From contig OX344762.1 in the NCBI GenBank assembly GCA_947034895.1, positions 84,562,981 to 84,626,980 on the forward strand: a stretch of DNA of 64,000 bases. Direction: 5' to 3'. The DNA is from Rhytidiadelphus loreus (lineage: Eukaryota; Streptophyta; Bryopsida; Hypnales; Hylocomiaceae). Positions 34,434 to 46,777 of the stretch are shown in pieces. Position numbers and translations under genes: made by a program. The notes below the pieces were generated by a model. The model did no database searches, was not told where the DNA came from, and saw nothing but the letters and a program-made list of their open reading frames with translations. Numbering within the stretch: position 1 is the stretch's first letter; each line of letters starts with the position of its first letter.

Positions 34434-37252
34434 ATGGCAGCTCCTGATGTCCAGCACCAGTCCTTCGCAATCGACCACCATCACTCCTTACAAGAGTTTG
34501 TGCTCCCAGAGTCGCTTCGATACGACACTCCCTTCGATAACTTCGCTGCTGAGAATCAGTTTCCTGTCATCGACTTGGCTGACCTCGATGGTGCAGGGTC
34601 CCATGAGGAAGTGATGACGAAGTTAGTTTGGGCTGCGGAGACGTGGGGGTTCTTCAAGGTGGTGAACCATGGGGTTCCCCGCGAGGTCATTCAGAAGGTC
34701 ATGGCGCATGTGGAGAAGTTCTTCGCAAGGCCCATCGAAGAGAAGATGCGGGTGAAGTCGGACATGCCCAGGAAGTACGCGGGGTATACCCCCGGGACTA
34801 TGATTGTGGATGCGGATGGACAGCATCCTTGTTGGACGGAGAGGCTCTTCTTTGAAAGGAAGGAGGATGCGCTGCAAGCGTTGGCAGAGCTGGTGTGGCG
34901 AGAGGATGATGGACAAGTCAGGTATTTAATGAACCACTTGAATTGTAGGCATCGCCTTGCACTTGAGTTCTTTCCCGAATTGTACGTTTTCTGAATTTCG
35001 GATAGTCTGAACAGTGGAGGTTCCTGCGGTGGAAACCCTAGGTACCACAGGGGTTTCGTCCTCCAGGTCCAGTAAAGACCCCATGGACGAGGAATCTTAA
35101 ATCACCGTTTTCCTCCCCTTACAACAATTTTGAGCAGCTGCTTTTCCTTACGAATATAGATTATTTTTGAGTAACCTTAACATCCTTGGACATAAAGAGA
35201 GTCCACTCACTAAGCTCACGTAAGAGCACCACAGATGCTCTCCAGTGAATGCCAGACTTGGAGTCTTTTGGTGTACGAGAAGGGTGAGTTCTTTCAATTG
35301 CTCCTGAGGAATCGAATGTTATTTCCTCTTTGAGATCCTCATACATCATAATTCACGACGGATTGATTTGTGATGAAGTTCCCGTGTTGCAGGTGCATGC
35401 TGTCTATCTTAGGGTCTACTAATTTTTTTACACAATGTAATGATCTCATTGAACTTTGAATAGCTTCTGTAAGTATACTGGGGTCCTCTCCATTTCAGAT
35501 AGGACGTGGTCACATTCCTAAACCGCCTGGTCTGCCTAGCGGATCGATGCTCTATTCGAATTCGACTGCTGTCCAAAATTTAGTTTCCGACTTGTTTTGA
35601 GTGGCTATGGCGCAGCCAGGATCTGATGCAATACATGGACCACATGGACTCCTTGTCGCATCGACTGATTGGGTTGTTGTGCGAAGGGTTAGCCGTGGAC
35701 TCATCCCAGAAATTCAAGGCGTTCCATGACAACACAACTGGGAACTTCATCGCCGCGCATTACCCACCATGTCCTCGACCCGACCTCGCTCGCGGCCTTC
35801 GAGCCCACACCGACCCCCACAGCCTGTCGATTTTGTATCAAGAGTACCCGGGACTGCAGCTGCTGAAAGACGGCAAGTGGCTGGCGGTGAAGCCCGAGGT
35901 CGGCACCCTCGTCGTCAACGTTGGGGACATGCTGCAGGTATTGCTTGGCTCGCTTCCCTTCGAATTAGGGTTTCGTCTTTGCATGTTTTTTTTTTGGTTA
36001 GGGTTCAAAGAGTGTGGAAGGACAGGCAGTCCTTGCTGAAGGCTTGCAATGCTTTCAATGCTGAGTGGATGTGTCCACAATGTAATTAGTTTAGGTGGAT
36101 CTCGAACTCATTTTCCGCAACTCTCCTTTGGCTAATGGCACTAGATTGAATTGATTGTTGCTAGTTTCATCTTGTTATTCACTAAGGTAAACTATCCCAT
36201 CATAGATAAAACTGGGAGTAAGTTCATTGTGGGCTGAATTATGTTAGTGGTGTACATTTCAAAACTTGAATGTACACGACCATTACAATTTTGCCCACAA
36301 TGAACTTGCTCCCATTCTATCCGTAATAGGGTACTAGTTTACCTTATATCATGTGATAAATCACCTATTAGGGTTCTTAATTATAGTATCTTCTAGACCA
36401 TCTTCATTCAAGGTTTGGAACTCATTGTCTACAAGATTCAAACTTTGCGGAGTTGGATGACAATTTGTTATGTCCCATATGATAATTTAGATGTGTACAT
36501 TGAAGTGTTTAATTTTGAACTTCATTCACATCATCTCCTTTTTAATAATGTCGTATCATTGTATTGATATGATTGTTGCCAATTACATCTTCACGTGAGT
36601 GCATTGGTTGTGAGTCGTTTTGGGTCCCAATCAATAAATTAGAGGACGACTCATATTTCTTTACACTCAAGAGATGGAGGGAGTGTCAACTAATGATTCT
36701 TCCATTAGTTGTATTGCCAATAGTAAACCCTCGTTACTTAGATATGTTTCATTTGGTGCAAGGAGTGTTGCAAGGAGTAGTGTTAATTAGGACGGTGTTT
36801 GAAAAGTCACTCTCATAATCTAAAAGTGTATCTAAATTCTTTCTAAAGACCCTGCTTAGTATCATTGTTTCCGTCGAGTGCGAATACTCCTTTCGTCTCC
36901 TATCTAACCATTGTATAGCATAAATATTGGTATCACTACTTGGGATGCTTGAAGCTATTGATGGGTCACTTGTGAGGTGATCTTGATTTTGTTTCCCCAT
37001 TCATTTCTTAAGATTTGGGTCTGAAACCCACAATTGTTGTTGTGTGCTCACCAATCTCATCAACTGGAAGTTGTTGCATAGATCTGGAGCAATGGACGAT
37101 ACCAGAGCGTACAACATCGAGTGGCATTAAATTCCACCACTGCAAGATTCTCATTCATCTTCTTCAAGAATCCACGCTTTAATGAGGTCGTCTCCGCCCC
37201 TGTGGAGCTCATTGATGAAGTGCATCCACGCAAGTACAAAGATATCTCGTGA
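34434..37252 (+). CDS. 2-oxoglutarate/Fe(II) dioxygenase, copy A, truncated by an in-frame stop
   Basis: Plant DOXC-class dioxygenase, couples 2-oxoglutarate decarboxylation to substrate oxidation; the substrate is unknown. Exons 34434-34921, 35616-35937 and 37082-37252, GT-AG introns, 326 aa. N-terminal DIOX_N features (FPVIDLADLDG, ETWGFFKVVNHGVP) are followed by the iron site His227-x-Asp229 in HTDPHSLSILYQE, His282 in VQHRV, and the 2-oxoglutarate Arg292-x-Ser294 (RFS). The sequence resembles gibberellin-oxidase and flavonol-synthase relatives. Compared with copy B, TGA replaces the Trp codon after KYKDIS; 24 further codons stay open to a second stop at 37325-37327. The core is therefore complete but the C-terminal helix is lost. 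It could be a pseudogene or a shortened active enzyme. ATG 34434 was chosen because it is in Kozak-like context (ACCATGGCA) and conserved in the other copy. Confidence 0.8.
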
Positions 37253-37327
37253 AAGGACTATATAATGCTAATTAGGAATGGGGAGTCCAAGGCCGGCCAT
37301 CTTGTTGAGAAGATTGCAATTGCTTGA
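37250..37327 (+). pseudogene. Untranslated C-terminal remnant of dioxygenase copy A
   Basis: The frame stays open after the TGA at 37250-37252 and ends at the ancestral stop 37325-37327. It still resembles the last residues of copy B (MLIRNG...EKI), with a 6-base length difference near the end. Confidence 0.6.
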
Positions 37328-37645
37328 ATTTCACATCCCCTAAAGACATTGAAGCATGTAGGAGCTACTCTTGTTCTTTGTAAATATTGTTCAGCTCAAG
37401 GTACGAAGAGAATCCATATCCCTTATTGTACATTACAGTCTACATGTGAGCTTTGATTTTTGGTAAATAAAAATACTTTATTCTATCAACGTTTAGTTTT
37501 TTGCAAACGATGTTTAAATTATCACAACATAAATGTGCAAAGTTTAAGACAGTGCAAGTTTCTAGATTGTTGTACAATGAGGTTCAAGGTTCATCTATAT
37601 GGTGAATGGAGACTCTGCATTAGAGAATACAAGTTGTTTGCAACA

Positions 37646-37889
37646 ATTTAAGCTTTCTAACATATGTAACTAAGGGATGCTTCACACCAAGAGGCCAAGC
37701 CATTCCCCTTGAAGACAATTGCACAAAATTTCAGCCTTAGTAAAAAGAGTGGAATCTATGGCCTGCTGAAGCGAGTGGAGTAGACATTTAATCCATTTTT
37801 CTTGCAAGTAGAGAAAGATCTCAGCCATGCAGTATGACAATTTTTGATCCCATTTCAAAGTCGAACATAGGAGCGTGATTTAAATATCT
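37646..37889. other. Unique spacer at the centre of the inverted duplication
   Basis: About 240 bp not seen elsewhere in the window. No gene. Confidence 0.4.
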
Positions 37890-38972
37890 CAAACACAACA
37901 CTACGAAAGCCGCTGATCTGATTGATGAAGCTGGCACACGATCTTGTCACAATTAAACACTTGGAAGTCAATTAGATTATTCCCAACTCCCAAGTAACTT
38001 AACATATTGACCTTCAGACTAACTCGACCGACGGTTTGCTGGTCATGGCGGCATGACTCTTTGCACTCAAGATGCGCTCTGCCTTTGAAACTCCACCACT
38101 GCCACTTGGTGGGTTCAAAACTGTTTGCGTTTTCCAGTCACAGCGCTGAGAATTCTGGTGACCAAGATTGTTGAGTGCTAGTAAAATAGAGGGAACCAGA
38201 GTCTGGGTCAAGGAATGGAAACTCAAAGCTCACAGCCCATACAAAGACTCACAGCACATTCCGTAGTAATCTGAGTTACTTAGAGGCGAAATCAAGCACC
38301 GTAAAATTCTTCCTTAGGAATCAATCCTGCAAATCTAATCTCAGGTACGCGTAGATTCTAGCCTATACGTAGTGTAGGCTAGAATATCCAAATAGACGAA
38401 CACTGATAGAAGTAATCAATCGATGTAGTTGCATTCAAACTGATCGGACAGCCATTGCTATTTTCCTTAGAATCTAACAACCCTTGGGAGTCCAAAACAT
38501 CGATCGGAGGAGTAAACCTTATTACATCCATTGGGACTGGCATTACAGAGTACACTACCACGATCCGCAGGGATCCGCTTCCTCAGGAATTGTGAGCTTG
38601 GTAGCTTCGCAATGGTTGCTTGTTGAGAGATCCATTGAATTCTCCGCAATCTGAGTTGCAAAGTGTATAGACGGTGAGAATTGGTGAGGGTTCATCAGGA
38701 TCAATCCTAAAGCTTTCCGAAGCCCTAATATTATGATCTTGCCATTTGACCCAAAACTGTGGATGCTTGCATGCTGGTCTGGCTGTGAGGGAGAGAGGTT
38801 CAGTAAACTCAAATTTTGGACTGATTTTAGGTAGACCGGCATTGACATCAGTTTGCAACTATGAACAATTTTTTTCAGCCCCTATTCACCTCAGGTTTGG
38901 CTTTGGCTTTGCATCCATGCCATTCGGTGTCAGACAATCTGAGTTTGTTCCCCGGTGTTTGATTCTGTCCTC
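37890..38972. repeat. 1.1-kb direct repeat X, copy 1
   Basis: Matches 42882-43981 in the same orientation, with scattered substitutions and indels. Several minus-strand frames are open in one copy and broken in the other, so it looks like a decaying former exon or non-coding DNA rather than an active gene. A short inverted repeat around 'attctagcctatacgtag' lies at 38354-38383. It directly adjoins the right arm of the inverted duplication. Function unknown. Confidence 0.65.
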
Positions 38973-39316
38973 TAAGTATAGCTTGTATCCTCTAATGGAG
39001 AGTCTCCATTCACCATGTAGATGAACAGTGAACCTTTTTGTACAACAATCTAGAAACTTGCACCATCTTTAAACTTTGCACATTTATTTTGTGATAAATT
39101 AAACATCAATTGCAAAAAACTAATCATCAATAGAATTAAGTATTTTCTCACTTACCAAAAATCAAAGCTCACATGTAGATTCTATTGTAGTGTAAGGTTA
39201 ATGGAGCCTCTACGTACCTTGAGTTAAACAATATTTACACAAAGAGAGCAAGAGCAACAGCAACTCCCACGTGCACCCATATACATGTTTTTCAATGTCG
39301 TTGGAAGATGGAAAAT

Positions 39317-42116
39317 TCAATCAATTGTGATCTTCTCAAGGCCCGGCTTGGGCACCCCATTCCTAATCAACATCAAATACTCCTTCCATGAGACATCTTT
39401 GTATTTGCGTGGATGTGCTTCATCAACAACCTCAGCAGGGGCGGAGATGACCTCGTTAAGGTGCGGATTCTTGAAGAAGATGAGTGAGAACCTTCCTGTA
39501 GTAGAATTCAATGCCACTCGGTGTTGTACACTCTTGTATCGTCCATTACTCCAAATCTATGCAACAACATCCAATCAATGAGATTGGTAAGTACATGAGA
39601 ACAATTGTGTGTTTTAGACCTAGATCTTGAGAAATAAATTATGCTGAAACACATGATCATGATGACCTCACAAATGGCCCATCAAGAGCTTCCAACATCC
39701 CAAGTAGTGATACTAGTAATCATGTTAGATTAAGACTAGATAGGAGACTAAAGGAGTGTTTGTACTTGGTAGAAACATTGATATTGGGGAGAGTCTTCAA
39801 AATAAATTTTGATACACATTTGGATTGCTAAAGTGACTATTGTAACACCACTCCTTGCAACAAGTGCAACATATTTAAGTTACCAAGGTTTACTTTTGGC
39901 AATCCAATCAATGGGAAGATTATTGTTTGACTCTCCTTTGGTATAAAGAAATAGGAGTGGTCTTATTATAGGTTGATTCGCACCCAAAACAACTCAACCA
40001 CAACCAATGCACCCACGTGAAGGTGAAATTGGCAACAATCATTTCAATACAATGATATGGCATTAATACAAAAGAGATAGATGGGAATGAAGTTCAAAAT
40101 CAAACACTTCAATGTCCACATCTACAACATGGTCCAAATATGGTGGCCTTGTGATTCATATGATGGAACTTTCACTCATATAGGAAGATATGGAGGGACT
40201 TCACAAACTTAAGAATCTTGTACAAACAAGGAGAGACTTGAAATAGATTTTCATAAGCAAATCTTTTCTTGGAAGTCTTGCTTACTTCCAAGAAAATTTC
40301 CCCAAGTCTACTAGAAGTCTCCTAATACCGGTAAAGACCTCCTAACAACAGTGAGGGTTTTCCTCCTTTGAATCACGGGGAGCCCCATACTAGGACCGTG
40401 CTTGGTTACCATGTGAGACATCACCACTTGTCATATCAATCCACGAAGTATGAAGCTTGTAGAAAATGGTTTTCAAACCTTGAAGAAGAATAGATAATGA
40501 GGACACGCATTGAAAGCAAGGACTGCCTCTTCTTCCACACCCTTTGAACCCCAAACGAAAAACAAACATGCAAAGACGAAACCCTAATTCGAAGGGAAGC
40601 GAGCCAAGCAGTACCTGCAGCATGTCCCCGACGTTGACGACGAGGGTGCCGACCTCGGGCTTCACCGCCAGCCACTTGCCGTCTTTCAGCAGCTGCAGTC
40701 CCGGGTACTCTTGATACAAAATCGACAGGCTGTGGGGGTCGGTGTGGATTCGAAGGCCGCGAGCGAGGTCGGGTCGAGGACATGCCGGGTAATGTGCGGC
40801 GGCGAAGTGCCCAGTTGTGTTGTCATGGGACGCCTTGTATTTCTGGGATGAGTGCACGGCTATCCCTTCGCACAGCAACCCAATCAGTCGATGCGACAAG
40901 GAGTCCATGTGGTCCATGTATTGCATCAGATCCTGGCTGCGCCATAGCCGCTCAAAACAAGTCAGAAACTAAACTTTGCATTGGACAGCAATCGAATAGA
41001 GCATCGATCCGTTGGGTAGACCTGGCGAAAATAGAATGGACCGCGTCCTACTCTGAAATGTAGAGGACCCCAGAGTACTTACAATATCTATCCAGAGTTC
41101 AATGAGATCATCACCTTGTGCAAGAAGAATATTAGACACTAAGATAGACAGCATGCACCTGCAACCCGGCAACTTCATCACAAATCGATCCGTCGTGAAT
41201 TATAATGTATGAGGATCTCAGAGAGGAAATAACATTCGATTCCTCAGGAGCAATTGAAAGAACTCACCCTTCTCGTACACCAAAAAGACTCCAAGTCTGG
41301 CATTCACTGGAGAGCATCTATGGTGCTCTTACGTCATGAGCTTAGTGAGTGGACTCTCTTTACGTCCAAGGATGTTAAGGTTACTCAAAAATAATCTAGA
41401 TTCGTAAGGAAAAGCAGCTGCTCAAAATTGTTGTAAGGGGAGGAAAATGGTGATTTAAGATTCCTCGTCTGCGGGGTCTTCGTTGAACCTGGAGGAGGAA
41501 ACCCAGTGGTACGGACGGTTTCCACCTATGGAACCTCCACAGTTCAAACTATCCGAAATTCAGAAAACGTACAATTCGGAAAAGAACTCAAGTGCAAGGC
41601 GATGCCTACAATTCAAGTGGTTCATTAAAAAAACCTGACTTGTCCATCATCCTCTCGCCACACCTGCTCCGCCAACGCTTGCAGCGCATCGCCTTCCCTT
41701 TCAAAGGTGAGTCTCTCCGACCAACAAGGACCAACCGCATCCACAATCATATTCCCGGGGGTGTACCCCAAGAACATCCTCGGATAGTCCGACTTCACCC
41801 GCATCTTCTCCTCGATGGGCCTTGCGAAGAACTTCTCCACATGCGCCATGACCTTCTGAATGACCTCGCGGGGAACCCCATGGTTCACCACCTTGAAGAA
41901 CCCCCACGTCTCCGCAGCCCAAACTAACTTCGTTATCACTTCCTCATGGGACCCTGCACCATCGAGGTCCGTCAAGTCGATGACAGGAAACTGATCCTCA
42001 GCAGCGAAGTTGTCGAAGGGAGTGTCGTATCGAAGTGACTCAGGGAGCACAAACTCTTGTAAGGAATGATGGTGGTCGATTGGGAAGGACTGGTGCTGGA
42101 CATCAGGAGCTGCCAT
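39317..42116 (-). CDS. 2-oxoglutarate/Fe(II) dioxygenase, copy B, intact (347 aa)
   Basis: Same family and three-exon structure as copy A. Exons in transcript order: 42116-41635, 40936-40615, 39556-39317. Introns (698 and 1058 bp) are GT-AG and have the same phases as in copy A. The DIOX_N region holds FPVIDLTDLDG and ETWGFFKVVNHGVP. The iron ligands are His225, Asp227 (HTDPHSLSILYQE) and His280 (VQHRV); Arg290-x-Ser292 would bind 2-oxoglutarate. The end is intact, with SWKEYLMLIRNG followed by a stop at 39319-39317. The length is normal for plant DOXC enzymes. Gibberellin oxidases, flavonol synthases and DMR6-like hydroxylases share these features, so the substrate cannot be named. The gene converges on copy A (3' ends face each other), so transcripts reading through could be complementary. 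Confidence 0.88.
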
Positions 42117-42163
42117 GGTGGAAGACGGTGGCGATGGCGACAATGGTATCAATTGCAAGCAAA

Positions 42164-42172
42164 CATATATAC
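42164..42172 (-). promoter_or_regulatory. TATA box of dioxygenase copy B
   Basis: GTATATATG on the minus strand, mirrored to the copy A box, 48 bp before the start codon. Confidence 0.6.
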
Positions 42173-42270
42173 AGTGGGGATCGATGTGATCAGATCTAGA
42201 TAGAGCGAGAGTGTAGGATGGATGGCTATGGCGTGTCCAAGGTGCCGAGTTGCGTTTGGGGAATGGCAGA

Positions 42271-42881
42271 ATGTCAACGCGTCATCAATGGCAGGATGAC
42301 GTCCAATGATTATAATATGAGGAGTTATACATCTTGTGGAATTTCTTGCAGGTTGGAATTTGGGTTGTGAGTTTGGTTGTGATGGTCGAGTGACTGCATG
42401 CTGACGCACTTGGTTGTGCAAAGAACCTCGTTCTCCACAGTCTGCAAGGATTGCGCCAGGAGACCGCGATCGACCAAGATATGAGTCGAAATTCGTGCAC
42501 GCTTGCTGATGGTTGCGTCTAAAGGAGTGTAACGAGCCTCATTCGCGGGCAGGGCTGAGATGCGGGCAGCTCCACCCCCGCTGAACGCGCTGCTCCCCTC
42601 CCGGTATAGCCGCTACTCCCTCTCCCAATCCACCTGCTGCTCCCCGCGACCCCTCCAGATCCACCCGCTGCTTCCCTCACAGCCTCAGAGCCCATTCTCC
42701 CAGCTGGTTGTGTGTGTTTGATATTTTCCTGATGCACTGGAATTGTAATGAGCGAGAGACGGCCTGTGAGTTTACTTAATATGGCAGTGTATATTTTTCC
42801 CACGTGCTATACCAGATTAACCGTGGTTGACTTTTTGCATGCCATACGAGACACAGTGAGGAGATACTACTGCATCGATCA
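42271..42881. other. Upstream region of copy B with a GC-rich block
   Basis: A GC-rich stretch (42540-42715) has open frames on both strands, rich in Pro/Ser on plus and Gly/Ser on minus. No start, splice or domain supports a gene. It may be promoter or a decayed exon. Confidence 0.3.
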
Positions 42882-43981
42882 AAGATAACACTCCCAATCC
42901 CGCTGATGTCGACACCCCGATTGATGATGCGTGCATACGATCTTGTCACAAACATTGGGAAGTCAATTGGATTATTCCCAAGTAACTTAATTTACTTACC
43001 TTCAGACTAACTCGACCGACGCTTTGCTGGCTATGGCGGCGTGGTCCCTCTGCGAGAATCGCTCTGCCTTTGAAACTCCGCCACTTCCACTTGGTGGGTT
43101 CAAAATTGTTTGGGTTTCCAGTCACAACGCTGAGAATTCTGGTGACGAAGGAATGATCGTTATTGAGTGCTAGTGAAACAGAGGAACCGACTGAGTCAAG
43201 GACTTGGAATTCAAAGCTCACAGCCCAGACAAGACTCACAGAACTGTCCGAAGTAATCTGAACTAGAGGCGAATCCAGCACCCTGAAATCCTTGCTTATG
43301 AAGCAACCTGAAAATCTGATCACATGTAGTGTAGGCTAGCATATCCAAATAGAACCAACACTGATAGAAATAATCAATCGATGTAGCTACATTTGAACTG
43401 ATCAGACAACCATTGCTATTTTCCTTGGATCTGACAAACCTTGGCAGTCCAAAACATCGATCGGAGGAGTGAACTTAGTGCATCCATTGGGACTGGCATT
43501 ACAGAGTGCAACAAAATTACCACATTCCTCAGAACATGCATTACAGAGTACAGGGTACGCTACGACGATCCGCAGGGATCCGCATCCACAGGATTAAATT
43601 GTGAGCTTGGTAACTTCGTGGTTGAGAGATCCATTGAATTCTTCACAATCTGAGTTGACAGCATCAGTTGCAAAGTGTATAGACAGTGAGAATTGGCGAG
43701 GGTTCATCAGGATCAAACCTAAGGCTTTCCGAAGCCCTAATATTATGATCTTGCCATATGACCCAAAACTGTGGATGCTTGCATGCTGGTCTGGCTGTGA
43801 GGGAGAGGTTCAGCGAACTCGCATTTTGGACTGATTTTGGGTAGACCGGCATTGACATCAGTTTGCAACTATGAACAATTTTTTTCAGCGCCCCTTCACC
43901 TCAGGTTTGGCTTTGGCTATGCCTCCATGCCATTCGGTGTTAGACAATCTGAATTTGTTCCCCGGTGTTTGATTCTGTCTT
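42882..43981. repeat. 1.1-kb direct repeat X, copy 2
   Basis: Direct repeat of 37890-38972. It contains a small internal duplication ('ggcattacagagt' repeated near 43495-43550) absent from copy 1. On the minus strand a Cys-rich reading (FGQFCESCLGC) is open here but broken in copy 1. No family was recognised. Confidence 0.6.
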
Positions 43982-44820
43982 GAAAGCTGTGGGTGGAGGA
44001 ATGCATGCTTTTTGTATAAAATGGATCGTTAAAGCAAGCCACAGTTGAAGCATTTGTGTGTGCTGCAAGACACTACAGAATTAGTCATGACTGCCAAGGT
44101 TTCAACTTCCTATGAAAAATGAATTAAAGCTGGAGGATTTGATAGGGTTGTCAAAGCTCGTGATTTGCAGCGGGGTATTGTCCATTCAAAATCTCCAACA
44201 TTTTTGAAAGATTGTGATGTCCACAAACACTCTATGGGACATGCTGGCAGTCATTAACAGAAATCTACATAGCATTCTTTGACAATGTAGAGATTCACCA
44301 ATCTAGCTAGGTGTTGGAGAGGAGTGCAAAGCATCACTCTAATTGGAATATGTTCAAGACTATGAATCACAACTCATGATTGTCAAAGGCTCATCTCTCA
44401 TTTGGCCACCACCAATGTTGCATTTCTTTTTTGAGATCTTTTCAGTTATTACGGTTGATTTTGGTTTTCAAATGGTGATTCTAGCTAGTTCCAAGGTACT
44501 TGGCTTTAAATCTAATTTTTCTTTTTATATAGGATCACATCAATAGGTCATGTTTTTTAGATTGATAGAATTTTTTTTTTAAGTTTGCAAGATTTACATC
44601 ACTTGCCTTCTAATTTTTGTTGGATTTTCAAGACAAGCAAAGAATGTGATGTATGGATATTGTGTGCTGAAGATATGATCGAAGGGGCTAGAGTTTATTG
44701 GTACTAGATGATCAGATGTTGAGGTGGTGACTCTATGGTTTCTTCATATTTTATGAGTCTATTGCCTAGGATTTTAGGGTGACACTTTATCGGTAGTGGT
44801 GAAATTTGGTGTTCACATCA
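43982..44820. other. Intergenic DNA, no gene seen
   Basis: A 67-codon plus frame at 44343 is unrecognised. Nothing else. Confidence 0.5.
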
Positions 44821-44850
44821 CACTACAAGAAAATAGAGTTTTTTTTTACG
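44821..44850 (+). mobile_element. Solo CACTA-type terminus
   Basis: CACTACAAGAAAATAGAG is the standard CACTA/EnSpm end. A matching inverted end was not found downstream, so this is either a truncated element or the other end was lost. Confidence 0.45.
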
Positions 44851-44998
44851 CCTACAAAAACTTGACAATGGTGTTCATTTCAACGCAGAAGGGATCAACA
44901 TAGATGTCACCTAAAATTTGTTATAACAGATAGGCAAAAAGGCCTTGAAATCTCAAAAAAACATGGTTGATTTGGCCTTTCTTTTTTTTTGACATCAT

Positions 44999-45242
44999 GG
45001 GCAATTTAGTTAAAATGGCGGTATTCCATTAAAATGGTGGTTCAAAGGACCAACTAGGGCATGAGATCTTGTGGAAGACAATGGTGGAGGCGATGCCATA
45101 TGTAAACAAGTAGTGATTTGGACATGCATGGGACACAATAGATGCTTGATATGAGATGAACAAGTGCCTCAGTACACCTCAATCTCTGTTCCTTCATGTA
45201 CAAATACCAATGGAATACCGCCATTTTAACTAAATTGTCCAT
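44999..45242. mobile_element. Small TIR element with ~32-bp ends
   Basis: The left end GCAATTTAGTTAAAATGGCG continues through 'gtattccatt'. The right end is its inverted complement, ending 'aactaaattgtc'. Both flanks contain CATCAT, a possible duplicated target. The interior has an extra partial copy of the TIR ('attaaaatggtgg'). Confidence 0.55.
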
Positions 45243-46777
45243 CATACAGAAAACATCATACTGATTTCTAATGGATACACCCACAAAACTGAGATTGGTA
45301 GTGTAGTTTCTTGAGTTTCTCCATCACGGCCATGATCTAAATAAGGTATTAATTGTCAATGATCGAAATTCAAAGATCGTTCAAGTCCGATCCATCACCA
45401 TAGAAATCCAAAATGCATGTCCAAATTAAAGACGTACCCAATTCGATTTCTGTGGAATTCCCGGCTCTATATATTTCATCCTCAAACTGTGAAATTGATT
45501 CCGTAGTTGCACGTACTAATATGGAATTGATTGTGGTTGCCGACTTTTGTATTTCTTCGGTTAATACAGGCACTGATCGATCGACTACATCCCGACCCAA
45601 GATCAATGTTCATCACAACAAAAGCGTGCCTGCCTACATCTGGGGCAATTAAGTGTTAATGCACGACGTACCTAAATTGCGGTTGTAAGCTCTAGAAATT
45701 TTCAGCGTCATTCATAATCATGATTCAATGCAACTCTTGATCAGAACTTGGCAAATGAATGTGTTTTTTAAAGGCAACTTAATGTCCAATTGCCTCCAAG
45801 AAAAAAATGGGCAGCTTTAAGCTTATAGAAGAAAAAAAGGAGTAAATGTGTTTTAATTAAAAATGCCAGACTATAATCATGATCTTGTACACCATTGTCA
45901 CAATTCTTTCAAAACCTCATTGACTCATTCCATCTGTCATGTAGAGCCACCACATACAAAAATTGCGTAAGGAAATTGTATACTCAAAATTGCATATTCC
46001 AAATAAGCCTCCTTCAAATGAATTCAATCCCCTCATTTCCTTCTTATGTCGGTCCAATCGATCATTGTTTATGTGCTCTATTTGTCCTTTGCTTCTGTTT
46101 TCTCCCTCTAGGCCACTTGTAGCTTGTGGTTTTGAAACTTTCTCCTGGCAATGAAATTTCGTTTCATTTGTTTCAAACGAAAAGAATTCAAGACCCCCGA
46201 AAATGAAGGAGCCAAAGAAACTCATAACCTTCTTGAAAGAAAGGCCATCTAGCAATGACCATCTAGCAATGACAAATACTGAAGACTTTATATAAGCCTA
46301 ATTGCAACTCATTCCAAGAGAAGAACTTAACACCAATGAGCTAGCCTGACACAGTGATCGATGCCAATCAGCAGATTGTGCATGTGCACATTAATTAATC
46401 ATATGAATTTCACAGTGTGTCCAATTGTAATGAATAGATGTACATGCATGGAAGCATATGTACAGCTATATAGTTACAACTGTAGCTGCTGCAGTTCACT
46501 TATTCTTCAGAATACAAAAAATAGTATGAGTATTCTCCCACAAGCTAGGATCTTGCCCATTCAAGCGCCGGGAAATGACTCCTGCTTTCGCAATGGATTG
46601 CGTTGCAGCTAGAAAAAGGAAAAAAACAAACAATGTAATAACTTTCATCACACTACTATATGTATATATAAATCAATGCTACCCCCTCGATCATGCATGT
46701 GCGCACGGAATTCAATCAATTAATTCCATGGACGTCACATGAGATCAGGTACTATGCACTGAAAATCAATCAATCAA
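45243..46777. other. Mostly intergenic DNA, no gene supported
   Basis: A 78-codon minus frame (45370-45606) of mixed composition includes TTESISQFEDEIYRAG and is followed by a GGTACG donor-like site. It may be an exon or an exon relic, but nothing joins it. A 112-codon minus frame at 45917-46255 is unrecognised. Confidence 0.35.

Larger units (their letters stand above)
34150..37645 (+). repeat. Left arm of large inverted duplication
   Basis: Pairs with 38965-42270 in inverted orientation. Homology includes promoter, exons, both introns and about 300 bp of 3' flank (for example 'tctacatgtgagctttgatt' near 37440 and its complement near 39165). The edges are estimated by eye. Confidence 0.7.
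38965..42270 (-). repeat. Right arm of large inverted duplication
   Basis: Mirror of 34150-37645 and carries dioxygenase copy B. It begins immediately after direct repeat X copy 1 and ends upstream of the copy B promoter. Confidence 0.7.

Noticed and set aside
42519..42803. Gly/Ser-rich 94-codon minus-strand frame in GC-rich DNA
   Set aside because: Both strands are open through the GC-rich block, as expected by chance; no conserved start or motif.
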